Shown: positions 35,684 to 44,730, counted from the first letter of the stretch. The stretch: 46,138 bases of DNA from Verrucomicrobiota bacterium (GCA_016871715.1 VHCO01000031.1:1-46138), one strand, 5' to 3'. Program-made: numbers and translations. Notes: generated by a model not told the origin, from the letters alone.

Positions 35684-35830
35684 ATCCAGGCCGAGCTTGC
35701 GAAGCCGGTGGGCCAGGGCGTTTTCATACACCTTTTCCAGGTGCCCGTGCCCGTGGTAAACGTGAATGTCGTATGCGGTTTGTCGAACCCGGTCGCACAA
35801 TTCTTTGATCTCCGTCTTGATCTTTGTGTT
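35676..35830 (-). pseudogene. GxxExxY protein, 5' part
   Basis: The minus-strand frame reads KTEIKELCDRVRQTAYDIHV, then YHGHGHLEKVYENALAHRLR and KLGLDVKQ up to the IS66 element. GHLEKVY is the G-x-x-E-x-x-Y motif that names the family. There is no ATG in this frame; a TAG lies upstream inside the right inverted repeat (35821-35852), and the expected start codon position reads GAG, so the start is lost or non-standard. The 3' part is at 32923-33223. Confidence 0.85.
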
Positions 35831-35852
35831 CTTTGCGTTCTCTTGCGGCTAA
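35821..35852 (-). repeat. Right terminal inverted repeat of GxxExxY cassette
   Basis: On the minus strand it begins ttagccgcaagagaacgc, matching the left repeat (32923) with only purine transitions. It lies just upstream of the GxxExxY coding sequence. The cassette without the IS66 element would be about 480 bp. Confidence 0.65.
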
Positions 35853-35959
35853 AGAAGTCTCTCCTGGCCCTTGCGGCGGTCGGCCTGTTCAACGGGTGAA
35901 ATGAGCGCCCCATCGACCACGCTCTGCCAGTTGGCGGTGAGCTTGCCCAGGGCGGAAAC

Positions 35960-37233
35960 TCGCTGTTGAACACGTTCGTCTTCGGGCACAGCAGGTGGAA
36001 ACGCAGCCGCTGACAAATAAGTTTTTCCTTCCTTTCCTGTTTGGGTGCAGGCCACTGCCATCGGTTGGCGCAGCAATCGTCCCGCGCAGCCTTCCTCCTT
36101 CACATAATTGCTGTCCGCGACAGTGCGCAGAATGGGCAAGTTGCGTTGCCGCCCTTGGAAAAGGCTTCGGGGTCAAATCCCAGCCCTGCTGCGGTTGTGG
36201 TCTCGATGACCTCGAACCGGACACGCTTTTCGTCTTTGGGCGCTACCACCTTCAGCGCGACGAAGCGGCCTTCCTTCTTGCATAGCCAGGTCTGCTTCAC
36301 CAACGGCACCGTTGCTCCGCATGTCGGGTTCCTGCACTTCACCGTGCGGGTCCAAAGGTAGGCCACGGGTGTCAGGTAGCCTGGTTTTGGTTTCAACCGT
36401 TGCTGGGCGTCGGCGGCGAAGCCCATGACGCCCTGTGGCTCCTCAAATGGTGAGGCTTCAGCACGGGTAGGCTTGGCTTCAGGGTCTGGTATCGGCGGGT
36501 AGAGGTCACCAATCTCGGCGCGGACTTTCCCCAGCACCCAGTTGCCCCAGTAGCGCACTTCCTCCGCCAGCCCGCCCCAGGTTGTCTCGCCTTTGGCACT
36601 CTTGGGGCCGGTCATGCCACGCACATTCGGATCGGGCTTCCCGAATTTCTGCGGGTAAACCAGCGTGCAAAGCTGGATGATGTGCGCGACGGGATTGAGG
36701 TCCAGCGCGTAGGCTTCGCACCTCAGGCGCAGGGCTTCGAGCGGAATGGCCCCGCCGCCCGCGAACATGTCCAAAACACGGGGGCGTGGGGCGCGGCCAG
36801 CCTGAATGTCGTCCACGCTCACGCGCTCGCCCGTGAATGTGAACTCTTGCGCCCAGGCCGGGCGGGTGCCGGTCGCTTTCGCATCCGCCAGCTCTTTCGT
36901 CAGGCGCTCGGCATGGGCCTTGAGGATGTGCTCCTGCGCCTCTTTGATGGTGGTGGTCGCGCCGGGATACTGGCACAGCGACTTCATGAACTTGGCGGCG
37001 TTGGCCCGCCCCAGGGATTTCCTCTGCGCGTCCGTGCCGCCGTTGGGCACGAACTGGGAGGCCGGAACCAGTGCGCCATACACCGCCGCCCGGCAGGCGA
37101 CCAGTGGTCGCCGCGCCCACCAGAGATGGAGCGTGGAGATGTGTCCCTTGCGAACGGAGGTCTCCCGCGAAGCTTCCTCGCTGATGGCCTCGATGGGCAG
37201 GTAGTCCTCGATCCAACGGCGGTCGTCAGTCAT
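35960..37233 (-). pseudogene. DUF1156 DNA methyltransferase (DrmMI-like), frameshifted and truncated
   Basis: The N-terminus RWIEDYLPIEAISEEASRE...LHLWWARRPLVACRAAVY is the DUF1156 domain. The S-adenosylmethionine motif is RVLDMFAGGGAIPLEALRL (152-170), followed by EAYALDLNPVAHII. At about 36130 one G appears to be missing: CPFC continues in the next frame as TVADSNYVKEEGCAGR and MAVACTQTGKEGKTYLSA. The sequence then ends near 35960 after ERVQQRVSAL, so the second half with the DPPY-type catalytic motif is absent (family length 900 or more). In DISARM-like islands such enzymes mark host DNA. The ATG overlaps the stop of the ATPase gene upstream (37230-37233). Confidence 0.82.
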
Positions 37234-38951
37234 GTCAGTCCTTCGTTCAAGATCGGTGCCATCTCGTCCAGTTTCGTAGCGACCTCTGAATGGACTTCCT
37301 CCGGTTTCATCTGCGCGGCAATTTGGTAGTAGTCCTTCTTCGACAAAGACGTTTGAGACTTTTCAAGGAATGAAGGCAAAACCGATTTGCTAGCCGGAGT
37401 CGCCACGAGATAATCGCTGTCAACCAGGGGCTGAGCGAGGGCTGGCGGAGGGAAGTTAGCCTTCAAGTAGTCCTCTCCGTCTTTCCTTCTGGCCCGCGAT
37501 AGCAGGTCCGGATCAGGGCCTTCCACGAACCGCAGCAGGGCATCCGGGTGAAGGAGATAATTCTCAATCTCGTAACGCTTCCACCTAAGCACGAGAAGGC
37601 CGTCTGCGCCGACTTCACGGTCAGGGAGATTGCGATTGTCACCGTCGAGCAACAAGACACCTTTGACATCTGGAGTTATGGCTTTCAAGGCGAAGAAGTG
37701 CGCCCTGGCCTCAGCGACATTCCGGCCATGAATCGGATTGAAGAACGGCTGATCGGCGAATGTGCAGAAGGCATGGCCGCGAACGCGTGCTAAAGCCGCC
37801 AGAATCTTGAAGTCCGATTCGTCCTCGACATAAAGAATGTTACGACAATTCTCAGCGGCAAGAATGTCGAGCGAGGACAGTCGCTTGAGGGCCTCGCGCA
37901 CCTGGTCCCTGTGGGTATCGATCGTCAGACGATGGGGTTCGCCGTAGAAGGACAGAATGTGCTCGGCTCCGGTATCCTCCAGGATGATTTCCGAGTGGGT
38001 GGAAACCAGGAGCTGGCACCCGCGTCGGCGACCGACCGAACGAAGCAGATCATAGACCTGGCGCTGCAAGATGACATGCAGGTGCGCGTCCGGCTCGTCC
38101 AAGAGCAATACGGAGGCTGGCCGGGCGTAGAAGAAGCCCAGAAGGGTCAGCACTTGATGGAAGCCACTCCCAGCAGACGCGACATCAAACGCCGTTCGGG
38201 ATGCGCCATGCGTGTATTCAATGCGGATAAATGGGTCAGTGGATTCGCTATACTGAGGTTCCTTCAGACGATAGCCAAACAGCCCCCCGACATCTTCCAC
38301 GAGCCTCTTCCACAGCTCGGTCTTCTTCTCTCTATCCGCCCGGTAAACCTCCAGCATCAGGTTCCGAAGAATATCGCCGGGCTTGCCTTGCCCGACCAAG
38401 CGGTGTTGATAGCCAAGCTGAAGCCCGGTTTCTTCAGCGCCGATGCCGGAGAAGGGCGGGACATGCACGATCTTGATGTCCTTGGCTCCAGCAGGGATTT
38501 CCGTCAACGGATTCCCCTGGTTGTCAGCAAGCTTCACATACAACTGCTCCTTGTTTGCGTAGCGGAGCGTTACTGTCAGACTCCATTCCTTGCCTTGGTC
38601 ATCCCGCCCGTAGAGGGTGATGGCCACTAGTTTGGGCTGCCCAGCTTTGATCCCTTCCTTCTCTCCTTCGCTGTAACCCGTGTCTCGGTCAAACCACAGC
38701 AAGTTCATCTCACGCAAGGGGACAGCCGTGAAATCATTCCTGGAGATGGGAACGCCCGTCCGTTGTTTAGCTTTGGATGATTCGGCGTGTTCAGCCAGCC
38801 ACCGCTGCATCGCCAAATTCCACACTGCGACGGCCTGCAACAATGTCGTCTTGCCGGAATTGTTCGGCCCGGCCAGGACAACATCATCGCCGACCTCGAA
38901 GGTTGCGTTCGGGAATCGCTTAAAAAACTCTAGTGTGACTCTCGTAATCAT
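37230..38951 (-). CDS. OLD-like AAA ATPase with TOPRIM domain
   Basis: 573 residues, intact. Walker A is GPNNSGKTTLLQ (28-39). The ABC-type signature and Walker B region is SAGSGFHQVLTLLGFF and ASVLLLDEPDAHLH, followed by LLVSTHSEII (switch histidine). The C-terminal TOPRIM features are NILYVEDESDFKIL (E then D) and GVLLLDGDNRN (DxD). The order ATPase-TOPRIM is that of overcoming-lysogenization-defect (OLD) nucleases. In this context it is probably a defence component coupled to the downstream DUF1156 methyltransferase by a 4-base overlap. It could nick or cut foreign DNA in an ATP-regulated way; there is no direct evidence here. Confidence 0.88.
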   Translation of the reverse strand: MITRVTLEFFKRFPNATFEVGDDVVLAGPNNSGKTTLLQAVAVWNLAMQRWLAEHAESSKAKQRTGVPISRNDFTAVPLREMNLLWFDRDTGYSEGEKEGIKAGQPKLVAITLYGRDDQGKEWSLTVTLRYANKEQLYVKLADNQGNPLTEIPAGAKDIKIVHVPPFSGIGAEETGLQLGYQHRLVGQGKPGDILRNLMLEVYRADREKKTELWKRLVEDVGGLFGYRLKEPQYSESTDPFIRIEYTHGASRTAFDVASAGSGFHQVLTLLGFFYARPASVLLLDEPDAHLHVILQRQVYDLLRSVGRRRGCQLLVSTHSEIILEDTGAEHILSFYGEPHRLTIDTHRDQVREALKRLSSLDILAAENCRNILYVEDESDFKILAALARVRGHAFCTFADQPFFNPIHGRNVAEARAHFFALKAITPDVKGVLLLDGDNRNLPDREVGADGLLVLRWKRYEIENYLLHPDALLRFVEGPDPDLLSRARRKDGEDYLKANFPPPALAQPLVDSDYLVATPASKSVLPSFLEKSQTSLSKKDYYQIAAQMKPEEVHSEVATKLDEMAPILNEGLT

Positions 38952-38969
38952 GTTGGCGTCGGTTGGCGT

Positions 38970-39320
38970 TCACTTGCAGGTCAGCTTGATTGCCGCTTGC
39001 TCGATGGCGTCGGCTGGAATGTCGAAATACCGTGCCGCCACGACTTCCTTCTTGGCGTGATCGAGATGCCTGGCCGGATTCTGGATGCAGAGCGGCGTCG
39101 GCTTCGGGTTGTTCAGCGGATTCCAGACCACGTAGAGCCAGTAGCTGTCGCCGAGCTGGACGGCGCGATACCACTGGTTGACCGTCAGCCGAATCGTCAC
39201 GCCCTTCTTCAGCCCCTTGACCTCGATCCTGCGGATGCCCTTCACCGGATCGCGGTAGCCGGTCTGCGAGTCGGCGGGGTCGTGACTGCGGATGTCGAAG
39301 CCGCTTTCGCAGTGCGAGAA
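38970..39320 (-). pseudogene. DUF3883 domain fragment (C-terminus of a DISARM-type helicase)
   Basis: Coding quality begins at about SGFDIRSHD and continues RRIEVKGLKKGVTIRLTVNQW, SYWLYVVWNPLNNPKP and ARYFDIPADAIEQAA, typical of the DUF3883 nuclease-like domain at the C-terminus of large SNF2-type helicases. The sequence upstream (Arg/Ser-rich, 39320-39608) is not coding. The helicase body is missing. It ends 18 bp before the OLD-like ATPase. Its last residues (FDIPADAIEQAA) are repeated at the end of the ORF at 40803, so the two derive from the same kind of gene. Confidence 0.65.
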
Positions 39321-39585
39321 CAACCGTGGAGGCACGCCTGGAGACATTCGCTTGAGGAAGCGCCGACATGGCCCGATCCGCCGCCGGGCTCCCTGCGGGT
39401 TGCTTATTGTTCTACTATTGTTTCGGGTCCGCGCGGGAGCGGGTTGAAACAAAAGGGAAGTCCTTGGTAGCCGCGAGCTTGTGCGCAAATGCGGCGCCAT
39501 GGATTCTGTTTCGGCGGGGGAGTTCATTGTTTCTTCGGAGATAGCGCGGGACCGCCGGTGGTGCCATGAGGATGGGCAGGCGGCT

Positions 39586-40806
39586 TCATACTGGTGGTCG
39601 CCGGACAATTGCGGTCACGTGTGTGGGGGTGACGATGAATTGGGCGGGGGGATTGCCGTTGTGTTGCAGCTCGGCCTGGGCGGTCTGGATGCCGATGCCG
39701 AATCGCTGCACCAGCCCCAAGACCCGCATGGCGTCCGACAGGTTGGGATTGCGGTAATCGGTGACCCCGGGTTGGCCGAAGTTCTCGGCGGTCACGCCAC
39801 CGAAGGGGCCTCCGGGGTTGGCGACTTCGATGCGGTCCTCGAACCACGAGACGCGAGCGGGGGCGTTGGTGCCTTCGTAGGTGCGGTGCATCACCGCATT
39901 GCGCACCAACTGCTGGAGCGCGGCACGGGGGTAGAGGCTGGTGCGCTTTTCGACCGGCCCCGAGGTGATGTCCACCGCGGTGCGGTTGTGCGAATCCAGT
40001 TTGTCATCGAGGCGACGGATGAGCGCCGAGAGTGAACCTTCGCACAGGGCTTCGTCCACGATCGGATCCGACCATTGGGTGCCGGCAAAGCGCAAAAACT
40101 GGACGTAAGCAGGTCCTAGCCACGCACGCGGGTTGCGTGCCAGGGTCAAAATGCCGGTGACCGTCGGGAAAGGGACATCCGGCGCCACGATCATCTTGCA
40201 GGCTGCAAGGCGCTGCTCATAGGTGCGGTCGTTGGCGGCGAGAATCTCGGGAGCAAAGGCACCTGGAAGATACTCCTCCTCAAAAAGCGTGCGGCTGAGG
40301 TCCGTCAGCGGGCAGTGCGGCCATTCGCGCGCATCGAACGGCAGGTCACGATAACGCCGCTTCTCGGTCAAGATGCGTTCGTCCTGGGCGGTGGCGATGC
40401 CGCGGCGTGGGCCAAGCCGAATCCAGATGCGGCCCCGGTAGCGGACGGGCGGGGCGTCGGCGGGCTGCACGGTGACCACGGCTATCACGGTCCCCTTGAG
40501 GCATCGTTTTTCGACGAGCAAGGTTGGCGGTGGGAGTATCTGACCATCGGTCTTGACATCTGCCAGCGTGCGGAGGAGTTCGTCGGTCATACTCAGGTTG
40601 GACGGCGAGCCATCATCTCTTGCCCCCACGAAGAGAACGCCAGGTCGCCGATGGTCCGGCAAGTCATTGGCGAACGCACAGACGGCCTGCAGTCCTTTGT
40701 CTGGCGCATCGCCCTGCCAGGCCTCCTTGCGTTCGGCCAAATCGGACTCCGTGTTGTTCAGAAGCTCTTCAAGCTCCGCGTCGCTGTATCGCATCGTCGT
40801 GTTCAT
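39586..40806 (-). CDS. AlbA_2/Schlafen-type DNA-binding and ATP-binding protein
   Basis: 406 residues, intact. The N-terminal AlbA_2 domain begins LNNTESDLAERKEAW and contains VCAFANDLPDHRRPGVLFVGARDDG. The C-terminal part holds LVRNAVMHRTYEG (the N-box of GHKL-type ATP-binding domains), RIEVANPGGPFGGVTAENF, and GLVQRFGIGIQTAQ, the pattern of RecG-related ATP-binding regulators. Such proteins are often part of defence islands or toxin-like regulators. The start at 40806 overlaps the stop of the truncated DUF3883 gene by ATGA; a second ATG at 40794 is close. Gene order places it between two helicase fragments. Confidence 0.85.
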   Translation of the reverse strand: MNTTMRYSDAELEELLNNTESDLAERKEAWQGDAPDKGLQAVCAFANDLPDHRRPGVLFVGARDDGSPSNLSMTDELLRTLADVKTDGQILPPPTLLVEKRCLKGTVIAVVTVQPADAPPVRYRGRIWIRLGPRRGIATAQDERILTEKRRYRDLPFDAREWPHCPLTDLSRTLFEEEYLPGAFAPEILAANDRTYEQRLAACKMIVAPDVPFPTVTGILTLARNPRAWLGPAYVQFLRFAGTQWSDPIVDEALCEGSLSALIRRLDDKLDSHNRTAVDITSGPVEKRTSLYPRAALQQLVRNAVMHRTYEGTNAPARVSWFEDRIEVANPGGPFGGVTAENFGQPGVTDYRNPNLSDAMRVLGLVQRFGIGIQTAQAELQHNGNPPAQFIVTPTHVTAIVRRPPV

Positions 40807-41198
40807 AGTTTATCGGAGGATCGGGAGTCGGAGCGAGCCGCCTGCTCGATGGCGTCGGCGGGGATGTCGAAGCCGATCTTCAGATGCCCGACCCGTTCGC
40901 ATTCCCAGCCGCGTGCTTGCTCGAAGGCGACTACCACGTTTTCGGCAGCCAGCTCGCTCTTGCGATTCAGCTCCGGCTCCAGCTCGTCCAAGGCCCAGTC
41001 CCCCTCACCCCAGCCCTCTCCCCCAAGGGGGCGAGGGAGAGATTCGTGGCGGACGGCCACGATTTCGCCGTAGAGATTGAGACTGTCGCCCCTCGTGTTC
41101 TGGCCACGGACCGCGATCTCGAAGAAGTGCAGACAGTAGGACCCGCTCGAGTCGCAGGGATCCGCGACCAATTGATCAAGCAGGTTGAAGGGGTTCAT
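40803..41198 (-). pseudogene. DUF3883-type helicase C-terminal fragment with repeat insertion and core deletion
   Basis: 131 residues from the ATG at 41198. YCLHFFEIAVRGQNTRGDSLNLYGEIVAV looks like the end of a large helicase; ENVVVAFEQARGWECERVG is the start of a DUF3883 domain. After GFDI the sequence jumps to PADAIEQAA, the last motif of the domain, while the copy at 38970 keeps about 95 residues between the two FDI motifs. The deletion fits recombination between ttcgacatc repeats. The segment PRPLGGEGWGEGD is encoded by an interspersed hairpin repeat (41001-41045) inserted in frame. It overlaps the AlbA_2 gene by four bases. Confidence 0.6.
41001..41045. repeat. Interspersed hairpin repeat (ccctctcccc/ggggcgaggg)
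   Basis: The core 41014-41037 forms a hairpin with arms ccctctccccc and gggggcgaggg around aa. Such sequences recur in many bacterial genomes as short interspersed repeats. Here one has entered a coding frame without breaking it. Confidence 0.7.
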
Positions 41199-41676
41199 TT
41201 GTGGAGGGTTCAGAATGCCTCGGCAGACCGCTGCGAGCCGTTGCGGTCTTGATGGCCCGCCGGCCACATCGGTCTGCACATCCGGAGCTTCGCCTCCGGG
41301 GGGCGGCCAGCCTTCGCGCGCACTGACCTGGGCCGGACGATTGGGCGAAGGCATTGCATGACTCTCTGATGCCGTATGTCTAGCGCCTCGGGCGGTGGCG
41401 TCAAGGTCTCCCAATCGATGTGCTGTCGGACAAGCGCAGCCCGACACCGGGTGTGGGTGCGCGCTACTTCTCGGTCCGATCTGAATCAGCGCCGTGTTCG
41501 CAGAAGGGGATACGGCACGGGAAGGTGGGCCCTGACAGTTTTCTGGCGGCGATCTCGGCCGCAGCAGGCGGGCAGGCCGATCCTCACGAGCGGTTGGCAT
41601 TGGCTTTTTTCGATGCAATGCGTTGGTCTGGAAATGGTTGTATTTGAAGGCGCTAAGTTCATTTGGCGTACCGGAG
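41199..41676. other. Gene-poor stretch
   Basis: About 480 bp upstream of the truncated helicase gene with no convincing ORF. A cctccggggggcgg/ccggagcttcgcctccgg hairpin lies near 41280-41305. The upstream part of the helicase gene is not present, so the deletion that removed it probably ends here. Confidence 0.4.
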
Positions 41677-42060
41677 CTAGCGTTGGCGGAACGCGCGCCG
41701 GCGACACAACGAGCTGAGGTGCCCGTGAGCCATGCCCGCGTCCTGACCCTCGAGACGGAGAAAAGCCCCGTGGATCAAGCGCTCGCCATGGACGAGTACG
41801 CTCCCGGTCAAGCCGACGGCATGATAACGGTGATCCTGGCCGTATCCGACGGACGGAAACACGTCCTCCCGCGCCGACTCCAGCGATGCAATGAAAGCCC
41901 CCGCGATTTCGGGGCCGTTCGCGACCGGTTTCGCCGGGTGCGCTTCGTCTAGCAAAGCGTCCAGGACGTAGCTTCGGACCAGCTTCTCATGCAACCGGGC
42001 ATAGAGCTCCGGGCGAGAAACGATGTCGAAGCCCGCCACTTGGCCGCCGATGAGGGAGGG
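41677..42060 (-). pseudogene. DUF6569 (ARPP-1-like) C-terminal remnant
   Basis: The frame reads FDIVSRPELYARLHEKLVRS, YVLDALLD, GAFIASLESAREDVFPSVGYGQDHRYHAVGLTGSVLVHGERLIHGAFLR, matching the end of the ARPP-1/DUF6569 family as I know it. The N-terminal part is missing; upstream of it lie an 18-bp tandem repeat and a PIN-domain start in another frame. Function of the family is not established. Not expected to be functional. Confidence 0.5.
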
Positions 42061-42112
42061 CAGAAACATGGGGAGGGGCAGAAACATGGGGAGGGGCAGA
42101 AACATGGGGAGC
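42061..42112. repeat. 18-bp tandem repeat, about 2.9 copies
   Basis: The unit cagaaacatggggagggg occurs at 42061, 42079 and in part at 42097. On the minus strand it encodes repeats of M-F-L-P-L-P or C-F-C-P-S-P depending on frame, and links a PIN-domain start to a DUF6569 remnant. It marks a rearrangement junction. Confidence 0.9.
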
Positions 42113-42164
42113 CATTCATGAACGCCACCCACGGCCCGGCGTCGAGCAGCACGGCTTTAATCAC
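42113..42164 (-). pseudogene. PIN-domain (VapC-like) toxin N-terminal remnant
   Basis: The GTG at 42164 opens IKAVLLDAGPWVAFMN, the usual start of a PIN-domain ribonuclease with the first catalytic aspartate. The frame then runs into the 18-bp repeat, and no other PIN motif follows, so only about 17 residues remain. The GTG overlaps the stop of an upstream frame ending GFGCD (42157), as toxin-antitoxin pairs do, but I cannot identify that upstream piece as an antitoxin. Confidence 0.5.
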
Positions 42165-42385
42165 ACCCGAACCCTTGCTTGCAGCGTTCGCTCACGCTGG
42201 CGTCTTTCATGCCGCCTTTGAACACACCGCACAGGTGCGCCAGCTTCTGGTGCGCCGAGCCCGATTGTTTCCTCGCCACCAATAACCCGACCGTCTGGCG
42301 GATCAAGGCCGAGCGATTCCGACACTTGGCTTTCGGAGCGTGTGATTGTGATGCGAATAGGGACCGGTTGCAGGATGCGATGCCG

Positions 42386-43923
42386 TTACTTCGCTTGGAT
42401 GTTGTAGCAGAAGAGCGTGTCCTGGTCTCGCACGTAAAGTCTGCCGTTGGCGATGACCGGGTGTGACCAAGCCGGCAGGCTGGTGCGGTCGGGTTGGTCG
42501 AAGCGGCCCCGTTCAAGGTACTCGTTCTTGTTGGGCTCGATGAGGATCAGAGCGCCTTCCTCCGTGCGATAGTAGATGCGACCGTCGGCTGCGGCCACGG
42601 AGCCTTTCCGCACCCGGCGCTTGTCGGGGTCGCGCTCGTTCCACAGGACTTCGCCCGTTCGCCAGTCGAGGCAGATCAGGTACCCCCCACCGTTGCCCCC
42701 GTTGGCGCCGTAGAGGGCGCCATCGATGAGAAGGACGCCGCCGTGGTGGTTCTCGATTTGCCTGGACGCCCACACCTCCTCGGCCTTAACGCCGCCGCTC
42801 GAATCCTTGCTGAGCCTCACGACTGCGCCTCCCGCGCCATAGGCTGAAGCGGCGAACACCATGCCGTCATGGTAGATCGGCGTGGAACAGTTGATCCCCA
42901 TGCGGTTGGCAGGTGCGTCGTAGCGCCAGAGGAATCTGCCATCGGAAGCCGCCACGCCCATCAGAGCTCTGGCCGTGAGTTGTACGTACTGGCGCTGCCC
43001 CTCGAAGTCGATGGCGATGACCGAGGAGTAAGCCGCGCCAGAGCCTCCGCCGCCCCCGAAACCGCCGGGCCGACCCTGACCACGGCCAGCGCCGCTGGGC
43101 GCCCCGGCTCCGGTCCCGGGAGGACCGCCGGGCTGCAGACCGAAACCCGCGAAGGCACGCCGGCCGCCAAAGCTATCTCCCTCGAAGCCCTGATCGGCCA
43201 GCCAGACCTGGCCCTTCGAATCTTTGAAGGGCTCGGATTGGCCGGCCTTGATGCGAACGGTCCGTTTGGACGCATCCGGCTCTGCCAGATGGTATGGCCG
43301 GTCGCTTTGTCGAGGGCCACCAGCATGGCCTCGTCCCCGCCCGGCGTGCAGATCAGCTTGGAGCCGTCAATCAACGGCGACTCGCGGTAGCTCCAGGTTG
43401 GAATGCGGCCGCCCAATTCTTCCGTCAGACTGCGCTGCCAGACGATCTTGCCGTCCTGAACCTGCAGGCAGGCAAGGTTGCCCCCCATCCCCAGAACGTA
43501 GAGCCGGTCCCCGTCCACCGTCGGAGTGCATCCTGGTCCCTCCTGCGATTGACGCATGCCTTGCCGGTGCGCAGGCCCAAGGCGGGTCACCCAAAGCTCG
43601 CGGCCGTCTCTCTCGGAGAGGGCCCAGACGACTTCGTCACTGCCGCGGTGGCTCATGCCAAAGATGCGGCCCTGGGCAATGGCTGGGGCGCTGTCGCCCC
43701 CACCCAGATCCCCCACTCTCCAAGCCAGCGGCAGGCCTGCCTCCGGCCACTGCTTCAGCAAACCGCGCTCTTGCGAGATCGCGGTGCGAGCTGGGCCCTG
43801 CCACTGAGGCCAGTCGAACTCGGACGCAAACAACGCGCCGTTCGCGAGGGCAACGGCGGTCATCGCGCCGGCCACCGGCGGGAGCTTCACGATTTTCGAG
43901 ATCAAGAGGATCTTCGTATTCAT
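42386..43923 (-). pseudogene. PQQ-like beta-propeller protein, single frameshift
   Basis: From the ATG at 43923 ([13 protein letters not shown]) a signal-like segment leads to [25 protein letters not shown], matching the start of the protein at 3423. Blades include [34 protein letters not shown] and [14 protein letters not shown]. At about 43278-43285 the frame changes: it resumes as [12 protein letters not shown], a Gly-rich segment, then [29 protein letters not shown] and [27 protein letters not shown]. One missing base accounts for it, and the total length (about 512 codons) then fits. It may be a sequencing error rather than a pseudogene. A Gly/Pro-rich insert distinguishes it from the copy at 3423. 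Confidence 0.88.
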
Positions 43924-44080
43924 GGGAGAATCGTAAACCATTTTCAATCGGACGCGAGCTGATTCAGCCTACTGATGAGAGGTCGGGATAGACTTGAGAA
44001 CTTGAAGATGCAGGTGGTTTCCGCCCGCATCTTGGCGGCCCGGACCGTCAAGCTGCGCAACGCCTGGGATTTTCGCTGGC

Positions 44081-44730
44081 GTGCGGGGAAGCGCCCGGTT
44101 CATCCAGGCCTCGCCGGGCACGGTTTGGGCCCACGCCTCGGTGCCGGTGGACATGCTCGGCCTGATTCTGGAGAGTGTCACTGGCCGCACGCTGGACCGG
44201 TTCTTCGACGAGGAAATCAACGCCGCGATCGGGCGCTGCGCCGGTATAAGTGGGGCCAGTTAAGCGAACACACCGGCGGTTCCGGCGGGCCGCAGGGCGG
44301 GGCGCAGTTCCCGGCGCGCGAATTGGCCCGGGTGGGCTATCTGGCGCTGCACCACGGCGTGTGGAGCCAGAACGGAGGGCATCGCCAAGTCATCAGCGCT
44401 GAACGCCTCGACGCTTTTGTTCAACGCGAGCCCTCCTTGGAAAAGGCAACCTGGCGCCAGCCGAACTTCGCCTTTGAACCGCAGTCCAACCGGTATTACG
44501 GCCATCTCTGGTGGAACAACCACACGGGCCAGGGGTTGGGTGACGGGGCGCCGCGCGACGCTTTCTACATGTCCGGCTGGGGCAAGCAGGCCTGCTTCGT
44601 CGTGCCGAGCCTCGACATGGTCGTGGTGCGGTTGGGGCCGGACAGAACTCTCAACGAGCATCCGGAGTTCTACCCCGAGTTGTGGAAACGGCTCATGGCC
44701 GCAGTGGTGAGTAAAAGCGCGGCGGGTGCC
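44081..44730 (+). pseudogene. Serine hydrolase (beta-lactamase class C family) remnant
   Basis: The first frame reads SPGTVWAHASVPVDMLGLILESVTGRTLDRFFDEEINAAIG (44081-44230), a standard mid-protein segment. The next frame continues GGSGGPQGGAQFPARELARVGYLALHHGVW, QVISAERLDAF, YYGHLWWNN and YMSGWGKQACFVVPSLDMVVVRLG, the C-terminal part with the conserved HxG-like GWG region. The N-terminal S-x-x-K and YxN motifs are missing and a frame change occurs near 44240. The C-terminal frame runs in frame into the nucleoside-hydrolase-like protein, so a fused product is possible but lacks a serine-hydrolase active site. Confidence 0.7.
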
